From positions 1,054,001-1,118,000 of the forward strand of contig BCIX01000006.1 in assembly GCA_001600095.1 (NCBI GenBank): a DNA stretch of 64,000 nucleotides, written 5' to 3'. Made by a program: the position numbers and the translations under genes. Below are positions 21,237 to 31,093 of this stretch, piece by piece. This DNA is from Bullera alba. Its lineage: Eukaryota; Basidiomycota; Tremellomycetes; Tremellales; Bulleraceae. Under the pieces are notes generated by a model, which searched no databases, was not told the origin of the DNA, and saw only the letters and a list, made by a program, of their open reading frames with translations. Numbering within the stretch: position 1 is the first letter of the stretch; each line of letters starts with the position of its first letter.

Positions 21237-21246
21237 GCCACGTGGC
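21237..21246. promoter_or_regulatory. 10-bp palindrome GCCACGTGGC with E-box core
   Basis: This lies about 145 bases upstream of the ATG at 21391. The same ten bases recur at 26447-26456 in another promoter region. Binding is not demonstrated. Confidence 0.35.
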
Positions 21247-21390
21247 TACTTACTTGCCACTAGTTGTGACGACGGAATCAAATCTTTGGTGACTGCGCCA
21301 GCTGCAACTTGCAAGGCTTCGCTGAAGAACTCGCTTCGTTGACTGAGAGTATACAACGTTCACACTACTCACTGGACGAGCGAGTGCGAT

Positions 21391-24214
21391 ATGTTCATCA
21401 AACGAGCAAAGTCTCGTCCGTCTCTGAGGGCGAAGGAGATCGACGAGGAGTCTCCATCGGCTTCGTCCTCAACACCATTGTCCAAAGGCGCACTCAACCT
21501 CACCGAGGGGGATGATGGGTCCGACCAGCCTTTGGAAGAAGGGGGAAGTGTAATGGAGAGGAAGAAGGCCAAGGGCAAGGAAAAGAAAGGGCCCAGTAAA
21601 TCAAGTCGACTCAGTCTCGGAGGTGACACCGAGCCCGGAGCGGAGGGGACACCGTTCAAACCTCGTAAATCGTTATTGTCACAAACATTCAAATTGTCAA
21701 CACCCCAATCAGCTCCCACCGCATCTTCTTCGAGACCGAGCCATTCGTATTCGAGTGAATACCTCTCCGAGTTGAAGGCCTCGACACCGAGCCGAGCGCC
21801 AAAAGCGGCTGTAGAGGATGAAGAGGATATAGATGAAGAGGATGGTACTGGACTGTCTAGAGCCGCTAGGAACAAGTACGCCTCGAACTTTGTGGAAGAT
21901 ACGACTGCTGGTTTCCCCGATGCAGCTGCCATCGCCTCCGCGAAGAACAAGAGGCAAGCCGCCGTGGAAAGCAAGAAACACGGTCTGGGAGATGACTACA
22001 TCTCTCTCGGCAATGGTCAAATATCAGTTTACGACGGGGAAAAGGGACCACATCCAGAAAGCCGGCTGATGCGGGAGGAGGATGAAGGAGAGGAAGGGGA
22101 TGAAGGCAAGTCACCTATCTCTCGCCGTTGGAGTCGCCGCATTAGCTGATATTATTGCAGAGCTGGCGGATTACACGGAAGTCAACGAGCGGGTGCACTT
22201 AGGCAAAGGTGCCAATAGAGCCGCGGCCAGGAGACTCAAAGGCGAGATAGGCGAGCTCATAGCGGACAGGTATGTCCATAACGGCTCGCGGTTCAACCCA
22301 ATATGCTGATATTGAGCGATTCAGGGAGGCGGAGGACGAGGATGACGAAGAGACCAGAGAATGGGAAGAAGCACAAGTACGGAGGGCCGGCAACATGGAG
22401 GTGGAGCGCGCTCCAGTCGCCCACAAGCCAAGCTATACCCCCGCCAATAGTATGTCGATATGGACTGCGTGTTGATCTAGCCCTGCTAATTCCGTCTCTT
22501 AGTTCCCGCCGTTCGACAAATACCCACCATTGCTTCCGCCCAAGCTCGCCTGGCAAAGGGCATTGCCGGTCTGAAACTCACCGAGAAAGAATCCGAGCAC
22601 AATCTGGAGGTGACGCGGAGAGAGCTGGTGACTCTGGAACAGCAGGAGCGGGACTTACGTGTCGAGGTCGAGAGGGTTGAGGGTAAGCGCGAATGGGTTG
22701 AGGAGTTCAGAGGCTGGATCGAGACATTGGGCAGCTTCCTCGAGGAGAAGGTATGTCTAGGCTGCAACTCTCTCTACACTGTGCATCTCTGACTCTCCTA
22801 AGGTACCCAAGCTGGACGACGTCGAGGCGGACGGTATCCACCATTACAAGGAAAGGGCCGAAATGACCCACAAGCGTCGGTTCGCAGATGACGAAGACGA
22901 TCTTGCCCTATTCCTCGGATGCCCTGCGGCCCAAGCAGAAGACGTGGAGGTCGACGAGCTGGGCCGATCTCGGAATACGGAAGCCGGACCAAGCTCGAAT
23001 ATCCGAAGAGCTCGACGGAACGAACGCCACAACCGTCGACAACGTCGTAGCAGTCGTCAACCACAGAAACAGGTCACCGACGACAACGATGGCTTCTCGA
23101 CCGACTCTACCCTTGCAGAGGGAGATGCACAGGATTATGCTACGGCGCAACACAATCTTGAAGGCAGGGTGCGAGGTCTATTGGAGGATGTTAGAGCGGA
23201 GGATTTCCGAGACCCAAGGAAAGGTCTGGCTGTGCGATTTGGCGATTGGCGTAAACGCTATGAGGAGGAGTATATCAATGCCTTTGGAGGTCTAGCAATG
23301 GTTCAAGCTTGGGAATTCTGGGCTCGAGGTGAGATGATCGGCTGGGAGCCATTACGAGTGAGTCTAAATTCTCTCTAGCTTGCATCATGGCTATAGGTAC
23401 TGACCGTTGTTTCGAAAGGGATCCGCTCCTTTAGAGTCATTTTCTTGGTTCACAGCTTTACATGACTATTCGCGTCCCAAGCCCGCTTCGAACGGCAATG
23501 CCAATGGTGCTGGAACCGCAGATGACGATATGGACATGGACGACGATGAGCCGGCTGTCGGAGCCGAGGGCGACTTGGTCCCGGAGATGGTGACCAAGGT
23601 CGTCGTACCCCTTCTCACCAAGGCTTTCCAAGCTGGGGCTTGCGATCCTTATTCCACACCACAGACGCGTCGAGCCGTTGATCTCGCGGAGGTGATTCGA
23701 GATCTGGCGGGGAACGATAGTCGGAAGTATATGGCAAGTCTTCCCTGTACAAGCGGTGTCGTCATGCGAGTGTAGCTGACGAGTGAAGCAGAACCTGTTG
23801 AAAACGATATTCGAGGTGTATCACAAGGAAATCACCAGATTATCTGAACAAGTCTTTGCATCTTCCTCATCGACATCGATACCGCCGCCAGCCTTCGATC
23901 CGGCATCAAGGACCTCGATGCAAAGATTCATTAGGAGACGCATCAAGTTATTGAGGAATATCCTCCTGTGGCGACGGGAGAACCTGTCTGAGGTCAAGGT
24001 TCTCCTCAATAGATTGATCGGCGACGTCATCAGACCCGCTGTCCATCGGTCTTGGACGGGAGGGGGCAAAGAAATGGCTGCGCAGGTACGTCAAATCCCA
24101 ATTTCTCAAGCTGCAGGGGTGCTGACCATCCATCAGGTATTCAGTGTTGTCGGCACGGATATTCGGCCTGATCTTGCCGTTGCTCTTCGAGAGGGTCCGA
24201 CCGGGTTCAGGTAG
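21391..24214 (+). CDS. GCFC/PAXBP1-type spliceosome disassembly factor homologue
   Basis: Eight exons encode about 800 residues. The N-terminal half resembles the Ntr2-type region: low complexity, SSEYLSELKAST, then GFPDAAAIASAKNKRQAA. A predicted coiled coil follows (LEVTRRELVTLEQQERDLRVEVERVEG region). The C-terminal half is the GCFC domain, with DPRKGLAVRFGDWRKRYEEEY, AFGGLAMVQAWEFWARGEM, GWEPLR and VVVPLLTKAFQAGACDPYST. Relatives (GCFC2/PAXBP1, plant ILP1) act with Prp43 in spliceosome turnover; some were first described as GC-rich DNA binders. Two introns begin with GC (22106-22160 and 23734-23791). Both have the strong GCAAGT donor and phases that fit no nearby GT. Start ATG 21391 and stop TAG 24212-24214. 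Confidence 0.85.
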
Positions 24215-24619
24215 CCCTACAAACTTAGTAATACTACATTGCATGTTGTATAGAGTCTAAGCCAAATCTTTACCCACACATGCTGACGGCGGCTTCCCAC
24301 AAACGCTGACTGAATATACCTCCCCTCCCCTCCCTTCGCAAGCTGGTTTTGCTGTCGATCCTGCGCCTTCTGGCACCTCCAACAGGACGGCGCTCCCAGC
24401 TATGACCACTCTCGGGTGGTCTGCGCGAGACATTGATCGAATGGGCACTCTAACCCGTTTTCCCAGCCACCGCAATCTCTCCGTCCTTCTTGGGTCGACA
24501 GAGTCTGCTGGCCTTCTTACGGATCACGAGGCATGTTCCGCTCCTTACACCTCAATCCCCATGATTGATTTGTTCGTACTTTGAATGGTCGGGTTGTAGG
24601 ATGTATCCGATATCGCTCG
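24215..24619. other. Convergent intergenic region
   Basis: This lies between two convergent genes and presumably holds their 3' UTRs. A C-rich run (CCTCCCCTCCCCTCCC) occurs near 24319-24334. No coding region is supported. Confidence 0.35.
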
Positions 24620-26279
24620 TCACCTTGCTTTGGACTCCGGCGCAATATCAGCTCCTTCGAGAAATCCCCCCTCCGCCTCAGCGTCCAACATAGCTTCGTA
24701 CTCCTCCAAAGACGTCTTTGATCGTTTGGCCACTGGCTCGTAGATGTCCTCGTCGTCCATAGGCGGAGGTTCACTGAGGTCAGAGACTCCGTCGCTCAAC
24801 GCATCGATGTCCCGTTTAAGCGATATTGAGGTAGTCTGGTCCAGATCCGCGTGCTCCACTTCTGGAGGCACGTCTTCCACATCCACAGGACCTTTGAGCT
24901 CGTCTAGAATCTTTGAGCAGTGGAGGATGCCCCTCTGCCCCCATTCTTCGACGTCCGGCTTGAAAGAATTCTACAAAACGGATCAGCTGGTGGCCGGAGA
25001 TTGTAAGTCAGGAAGGTGCCTACTCACATACATGTGCATCCCGATGCGATTCAATTCTTCCACTTCGTAGCTGGCAGCAAGGAGTTTGAGCGACCCCATA
25101 ACATGTGGGGTGTAGTCCTTGAAGGCTTTGGTAATATAGAAGTACGCCTGCATTGCTAATTAGCAGAGTGGACGCATTGAGGCTCAGCAGACCCACTGGC
25201 GAAGGCGTTACAGGGATTCCCCTCTCGATGGCTCTCCAGGTGCCATCCGGTCTTTCAATGACGGGTCTAATGGATATGAGTGCTTGAACCATGGCAATGT
25301 CGTTGTTCGACTCACATTCTAAACAGGTTCAACGTCAGTAAAGTCAACTGGCAAATCTGGAAGATCCGGAAAATCCTTTGATCTGAGACAACTCACTTTG
25401 CTTTAAGAATTCCGACCCAAGGCTGCGAGCTGCCGATTGGATTGGCGACTTCCTTCTGCTTGCCCTTTCGATTCCACCCGTACTTGGATTGTGCTTCTTT
25501 CTCTGCCTTTTTCTTGAGGAACCATGGCTCGTCCCCAGGCAGCTCCCGTAGTTCCTCTTCGGCGGCTTTGGTCTCCTCCTTGTTAAGGATATTTCCCAGC
25601 ATCAAAGCGTGTTTCATCGAGGACAGATGGACGTAGACGTGGGCGATGGAGAGTGCTTCTTGAACATCAAAGCCCATCCGCAGAGCGACGGTGTATGCCC
25701 ATGCTGTCTTCACCGGGGCTCGGTTGACAGTCACCGAGACTGGGATGAGAACCTGCAAAAGGAGTTAGCTCTCTCCAAGATGAGGCTCTGGGCTGCGCAG
25801 CGACTGCTCACCTCTTGATCAGTAATGACTTTGAAATCCAACGACGCCGGTAAAGCTTCCTTCTCCGCTCGGAGGGGCTCTAACAGGTCCGAGTCCTTCG
25901 TCCTCTTCTTAACGAATGTCTGAAACAGTTCAGCATATGCTCCAGCAAATCACACTGCTCCTGTACGTATGCTGAGCTTTCAACTCACCTCTCCACTGTC
26001 TATCCCCTTTACAGCGTTGACCACGGTCTTCCGCGCCTCTTTATCGGGTATCAAGGGCGTGAGCTTCTTTGCGTCGAGCTTGCTCAGCTTTTCACGAGTA
26101 TTGTGTGTATTGTATCTAGTCAACTCATTGAGCTCCGGCCCTGATCACCTCAGAACGACCTACATTTTTGCGGCGAGACCCATTCCGACTCTCATGTTGA
26201 CGCCCCGCCCGGCTAGCAATTTGAGCCAATCCTGCAACGGCAGTACCGCCGTCGGCGAGGGATCTTCTTTCGGCGGCAT
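24620..26279 (-). CDS. Conserved fungal protein of unknown function
   Basis: Exons on the minus strand run from ATG 26279 (MPPKEDPSPTAVLPLQDWL) to a stop at 24620. Introns are visible at about 26177, 25980-25920, 25810-25755, 25392-25267, 25190-25148 and 25026-24970, giving roughly 375 residues. The middle carries VTVNRAPVKTAWAYTVALRM. From memory this resembles a motif (VxVNRAPVxTLWAxVVAERxGF) in widespread fungal proteins of unknown function; that match is unchecked. The end is acidic, with a short basic stretch (PVAKRSK) that could be a nuclear localisation signal. An upstream in-frame ATG at 26414 would add 45 low-complexity residues. Splicing around 25316-25318 is ambiguous and may include a 3-nt exon. 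Confidence 0.7.
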
Positions 26280-26446
26280 ATCGGCTTCCCACGACAATAT
26301 GTGGCCCTTGTTACCTGCCAGAGTGTGGTGTGTAGTCCGCGAGGATGACGAGGGAGACGACTTGGAGACAGCTCCTTGGTTCGATGGCAGCTGCAGGAAG
26401 CGTGCCGTCATCACAACATTGAATCGGGTGGCAACAGATGTTCATG

Positions 26447-26456
26447 GCCACGTGGC
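26447..26456. promoter_or_regulatory. 10-bp palindrome GCCACGTGGC in a divergent promoter
   Basis: This is identical to the palindrome at 21237-21246 and lies between the divergent starts at 26279 (-) and 26700 (+). It is a candidate bHLH site by sequence only. Confidence 0.35.
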
Positions 26457-26699
26457 GAGTTGCGAATAGAGCAGGCCAGCTGAACGGGTCCGCCCTCGAA
26501 CAACCCTCCAACAGCCCCTCGAATGCGGACGAGACTGCTTTCACAGGTTCGGACATCGCCTTCACCCTCCCTGTAAGCTCTCGGCACGAGTCTGAACCGT
26601 CCCGGCTCGAAGATTAGGTCGAGCACGATTCTGCTCAGATTCACAAGGCGTGTCGGAGTCCGAGTGACGCTGACACGAGGTGGTTACAGTCGAAGAGCC

Positions 26700-27566
26700 A
26701 TGTCGAGCTCATTGAGTGACTTGCCGAGTTCTCTGTCCAAGGGGAGCTTGCACTTGGTTGAACCCATCCCGAACAATTGGCCTGGGTCGGCGAACTCGGT
26801 CGATGCCACCGACAAATCGGACAATGTCCACATCTGCATCCTGGACTCATCTTTCAATCCACCAACTCTTGCACACCTCGCTTTGGCCTCTGCCCCTTTC
26901 CCCCCATGTAGCGGCTCGACATCGCAGGACGACTCACCATACACTTCGAGGCTGCTGCTGTTCTCCTTGACCAATGTCGAAAAGAAGCCCACCCCATCGG
27001 ACCCATCCTTGCCTCAGCGGTTCAAACTCATTCAGCTCTTGGCCCAGGATATTCAAGCTCGACAACCCGACACCCCGGTTGCCATCGGGTTGATCAACGA
27101 GCCTACATTTGCTGGTAAATCACGCATCATCCATTCATACTTCAAAGACCGCCAAGTAAACTCGAGTAGCTCGACCAGTGCACCCATCAAATTGTCCTGT
27201 ATCGTTGGGACCGACACGTTAGTGCGGTTCTTCGACCCCCGCTTCTATCAAGCCACGGAGGGTGGCATGGATGGCGCATTCTCCACTTTCTTCAACGACG
27301 AAGGGTCGACTTTGGTATCCGCCAGAAGGGGCGATGAGAAGGATAGGCGGACAGAAGAGAGTTTGTTGAAGAGGGAGGAAGTGGACAAGTGGATTCAAAA
27401 TGGATCAGTCAGGCTCATGGGTGAGGGGAACGAGGAGTGGGTCTCGATGAGCAGTACCAATGTCCGCAAAGCTGTCGCAGCGGGAGATTGGGTCCAAGTG
27501 GACAAGTTGACTATACCCAGCATAAGAGAGTATATCCAACAAGAAGGTCTGTACAGTAATGCATAA
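26700..27566 (+). CDS. POF1: POF1/NMNAT-like nucleotidyltransferase
   Basis: A single exon of 288 residues runs from ATG 26700 (MSSSLSDLPSS) to TAA 27566. It has the nucleotidyltransferase signatures: VHICILDSSFNPPTLAHLAL near residue 42 is the modified H-x-G-H nucleotide-binding loop (S-F-N-P-P-T-x-A-H), and EWVSMSSTNVRKAVAAGDW near residue 250 is the I-S-S-T-x-x-R motif. Central LSCIVGTDTLVRFFDPRFY matches the family's GxDxxxRFFDPxYY block. This pattern fits fungal Pof1 (yeast YCL047C) rather than the canonical Nma1/Nma2 enzymes, which use GSFNPxTxxHLR. NMN adenylyltransferase-like or nucleotide-hydrolase activity is possible; the substrate is not certain. It diverges from the unknown-function gene and converges on the PPR-like gene. 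Confidence 0.85.
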   Translation: MSSSLSDLPSSLSKGSLHLVEPIPNNWPGSANSVDATDKSDNVHICILDSSFNPPTLAHLALASAPFPPCSGSTSQDDSPYTSRLLLFSLTNVEKKPTPSDPSLPQRFKLIQLLAQDIQARQPDTPVAIGLINEPTFAGKSRIIHSYFKDRQVNSSSSTSAPIKLSCIVGTDTLVRFFDPRFYQATEGGMDGAFSTFFNDEGSTLVSARRGDEKDRRTEESLLKREEVDKWIQNGSVRLMGEGNEEWVSMSSTNVRKAVAAGDWVQVDKLTIPSIREYIQQEGLYSNA

Positions 27567-27678
27567 TGATACCGCATCGCTAGAAAGCACAGATGGTGGA
27601 ACAACAAAACTCATGCAGTGTGGTGTATGTAGGTTGAGAGATGCAGCTAATATACACTTCCGTCCTCGCCTATGCCTC

Positions 27679-30552
27679 TCATCCGGTCATCCTCGCACCT
27701 TCTCCAATAACGGACCCAGCCTCTGCTTCTTCCACATGTCCAACTGGTTTCCTCGGAGGTCCCATTCCATCCAATCTAGCTTTACATGAAGGATTCGTCT
27801 CGGTCCACTCGTAGTCGGCTAGCACTGTTGCGTATTCTCCCAGTGGGGAGGTGGACTTTGCCTTTGTCTTCACCTCCTGGACGAGGTAGAAGGGGGCGAG
27901 AGACTTTGGATCTTTCCCTATGAGCTTTAGGCGGAGTCGTTTTTTCAGCCCCAGGCGGATCAATAGACCAGGTGGGACGGTGAAGTTGAAGTCTTCCATA
28001 TCCTGGATCAACTGCACCATTTCACTTTCGACCTGAGGCGAGACTGGAACGTCGTATACCTCCGGCTCCTTGGTGGTGAGGCGGTTCCTGTGTAGTCTCT
28101 CCTGGGAGCTGATCAATCCAACGGCCCAATCCCCTCGGTAGTTCTGTAAACCCCATCGCTCCGCCATGGCCCGGATCATCGCGTTGAAGAGGTAGGCGTC
28201 GGGCGTTACAGGTTTTCTTCGCTTGAATTGACTGGTGATGGGATCCCAACCCGCCTTTCTCCACTTTTCCCGTGCCATTTGGTATGTATCCCGGATCATG
28301 ACGTAGGAGGCTAGATCACGAGGTGACAGTTCGTGCCCGCGAGGCGGTTTCCATCCGAATGGGTACATCGAGTAACCGGGCTTCTTCCAAGCTTCATTTC
28401 TCACTTCATAGCTCGCCACTCGCCTTTGCTTGTCGAACAGCTTGATGACGCTGGTGTAGACATAGACGGGCAATTGTTGAGATACTGGCACATCCTCTCC
28501 TGATGGGTAGGCCTCCAACCAGCCTCGTTCGGCCTGTAACGCCAGGTTGAACGTCCGCCGGCCCAATCCTGCCAATCTGAACTTCTCGCAGCCGTTGAGG
28601 ATGACAGCGTACAGTCCAGGCGAGAGCAGGGTGGGGTTTTTGCTCGCGTCTTCGGGTAGTTCGTGGGGCGCTGACTCGTTGAGCTCGGACCCTCGGGTGT
28701 CGAATGGTCGGGAGTCCGAAAACTTCAAGAACGGATTGATCTGACACACAGTGTCGAAGAACCTCTCCTTGTCACCGCTCGCAATGAAGTACATCAGGAG
28801 GGCAACGACAGACTGCTCGTCCGGTTCCGTTGGCACCGTTGGTTCTGGGATGCTCAACGTCTTGGGATCATGTGGAGTGCCAGGGGAGAACCACCCAATA
28901 GCCGACGCTGTCGTAGATCCAACAGTGAGGAAACTCCCTCGGAAGAGATGTGCTGCCGTTTCACCTGCTGCCTTGTTGTCGCGTAAGATCGTAGTCCAGC
29001 GCAAGACGAAGTTGTACACCTCGGTGATCTCCTTTGAGCCGAATCGTTCCTTGATGTGGTTCAAGAGTGGTCTGATTGGGTTGACTCGACGAATGACGAT
29101 CATGGTCCAGCGTATGAGGTCCAAGCACATGGTGTAGGAAAGTGGACCCGTCATGTAGCTGTACTTCCGAGCAGGAGGCTGTGGGGGTTCCGTGCCGTCT
29201 CTCTTGGCCAACTCCCATTCCTTCATATATGCGATCAATTCCGGCGCTTGAGGTGGAAATAGTACCATCGATTTGATAGCGAGATGGATGTGGACATAGG
29301 CCGTATATGCCCATTTATCGTTCTCCGATAATGTGGCCGGATCGATGTATTCGGGATAAACAGCGGGGACGGGCGGAGCTTGGAGGAGTTTGTTGACTAG
29401 GTGACCTTGTGATATATATGGGATCGTCCGATTGAGCACCGTGCTGGATAGATGGGCGCATGCTCGCATCGAACGTCGGAAGAGCTCAGTCTCATCGTTC
29501 TCCAATTCTAGGCCGTTGAGAATATCCAACAGCTGGAACAGCGAAGGTGCTGGGACGAGCGAAGGAGGTGACGAGGGAACGGGGAATGGGAATCTTCTGA
29601 GTTTATCCGGCAGGGCCAGTCGTTTTGGGTGCCATAGGTCCAATCGATCGTGTGGGGACAGTACTTCTCCAGGCAAAGCCCACGATCTCACTCCCTTCCA
29701 CCAGACTTTGAGCAGGTCCGAACGTGCCTCCAATACCTCTCTCCCTTGTCGATGTGGACCTCCACCCTCGTAGAAATGCTCTGGCTCTGCTCCTTCTGCG
29801 ACTCTCCCCTCGATGATCCATTCTTCCACCTGACCCGCGAAGATCTTTGCCGCTTCATCCGGCAGCCCTTCCAGCATGCAGCGTGTGATGAGTGCGCCAT
29901 AGACGAAATCGTCGCGTTGGTGCCGAACAGACTGTAATGCCGAGTGTAGCTCGATGCACAGATCGAGATCGTCTCGACCGGAGGGCACTGCACGCGAGCT
30001 GAAGAATCTTTCACCGGGACGATCCGATAACAGCCTTCCACTCAGGCATACCGTTTGGAAGACGCTGTCGATGAGGCCCATGTCGAAGCGCAGTCGGACC
30101 TCGGAATCTTTCGCTAGACCGACTTGGATAAGGCGGATCATGATATGGGCAACATCGACAGATCGACCTTGAACAACCAAGAATCGCAAGACGGCCGATA
30201 TTTCGCTTTCCGAGAGATCTTCCCATAGAAGCATGCTGATATCTCCCAGGCTGAGGTCGATTAGGACTTGAGACATGCCTTCATTTCCATCGAAGAGCTT
30301 TCGTATTCCGCTCTGCCGATCCAACCTCTCCAACGCTGCACTTTCGGGGTCGAACATGTCGTGAGGAGAGTCGTGGGCGGCATAGGGCAAGCTGGATGGT
30401 CCGGGACCGTAGTCATTGCCCCAGAGGTCAACAGGTCGAAACTCGTCTTTGACAGCCCATTCGGGGGTAAAGTACTTTCCGAATGACCTCTTTGGCAGGA
30501 CGATTGGCCGTTTCGGCACAAGGCGTAGCCTTAGCCTAATATTTCGTAGCAT
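27679..30552 (-). CDS. Large PPR-like mitochondrial protein, intronless
   Basis: One uninterrupted frame of 957 residues starts at ATG 30552. The first 25 residues are rich in Arg, Leu and Lys with no acidic residue (MLRNIRLRLRLVPKRPIVLP), a strong mitochondrial presequence. Two pentatricopeptide-like helical pairs are visible: DDFVYGALITRCMLEGLPDE near residue 215 and TPDAYLFNAMIRAMAERWG near residue 820, with further helical regions between. The likely role is organellar RNA processing or translation, by analogy with fungal PPR proteins, but no named orthologue is recognised. Lack of introns is unusual beside its intron-rich neighbours. A CACGTG box at 30749-30754 lies about 200 bases upstream. 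Confidence 0.75.
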   Translation of the reverse strand: MLRNIRLRLRLVPKRPIVLPKRSFGKYFTPEWAVKDEFRPVDLWGNDYGPGPSSLPYAAHDSPHDMFDPESAALERLDRQSGIRKLFDGNEGMSQVLIDLSLGDISMLLWEDLSESEISAVLRFLVVQGRSVDVAHIMIRLIQVGLAKDSEVRLRFDMGLIDSVFQTVCLSGRLLSDRPGERFFSSRAVPSGRDDLDLCIELHSALQSVRHQRDDFVYGALITRCMLEGLPDEAAKIFAGQVEEWIIEGRVAEGAEPEHFYEGGGPHRQGREVLEARSDLLKVWWKGVRSWALPGEVLSPHDRLDLWHPKRLALPDKLRRFPFPVPSSPPSLVPAPSLFQLLDILNGLELENDETELFRRSMRACAHLSSTVLNRTIPYISQGHLVNKLLQAPPVPAVYPEYIDPATLSENDKWAYTAYVHIHLAIKSMVLFPPQAPELIAYMKEWELAKRDGTEPPQPPARKYSYMTGPLSYTMCLDLIRWTMIVIRRVNPIRPLLNHIKERFGSKEITEVYNFVLRWTTILRDNKAAGETAAHLFRGSFLTVGSTTASAIGWFSPGTPHDPKTLSIPEPTVPTEPDEQSVVALLMYFIASGDKERFFDTVCQINPFLKFSDSRPFDTRGSELNESAPHELPEDASKNPTLLSPGLYAVILNGCEKFRLAGLGRRTFNLALQAERGWLEAYPSGEDVPVSQQLPVYVYTSVIKLFDKQRRVASYEVRNEAWKKPGYSMYPFGWKPPRGHELSPRDLASYVMIRDTYQMAREKWRKAGWDPITSQFKRRKPVTPDAYLFNAMIRAMAERWGLQNYRGDWAVGLISSQERLHRNRLTTKEPEVYDVPVSPQVESEMVQLIQDMEDFNFTVPPGLLIRLGLKKRLRLKLIGKDPKSLAPFYLVQEVKTKAKSTSPLGEYATVLADYEWTETNPSCKARLDGMGPPRKPVGHVEEAEAGSVIGEGARMTG

Positions 30553-31093
30553 GTTGCTCTGTGAACGAAGTCAGCCTCTTCAAAGCAGAACTATCGGTCT
30601 TGATACTCACTGATCACCGCTCTGCCATCGTCCTATCAGTCTCCGTGCGGTCGCTGTTGCTCTTGGGCGTCGGTATGAGGCTGTATGAGGTTTCGAAATG
30701 TTCAGCTCGAAGTTGCCGACTGACTGATCGCTGAGCCGTCGACAAAAACACGTGAAACTTATCAGGCTCGGTTGAGTCCGCCGGCCGACTACAGTGTGTT
30801 GTGCGATATTGTATCAGGCTCACGTTTTGACTTGCCCTTTGTTGTCATGACAAGCTGCATCATTCATCTCTCTCATTGTCTCTTGTCTGTCTCTCAATCA
30901 TTGTCTCCTGTCAAACACACATTGAGTATCCTGTCACATAAGGAGAGGAGTATAGGAGTGGCCAACACCGACCTGTCTTTTGTTTCCTTCAAACACACGT
31001 TGTTTGTCCAAGAGCGAGCGATACCGGTGCTGTGGAGTAAGCCAGCTTTCGTCTCATATCAAGCATGCACCTCTCTTACCTTGTCTGTCTAGC
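30553..31093. promoter_or_regulatory. Divergent promoter region with E-box and pyrimidine-rich stretch
   Basis: Between the PPR-like gene (-) and the decapping-motif gene (+), CACGTG occurs at 30749-30754. A TC-rich stretch (TCATCTCTCTCATTGTCTCTTGTCTGTCTC) spans about 30864-30893. The plus-strand frame is open from 30980 without a good ATG, so this is taken as 5' UTR. Confidence 0.35.
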
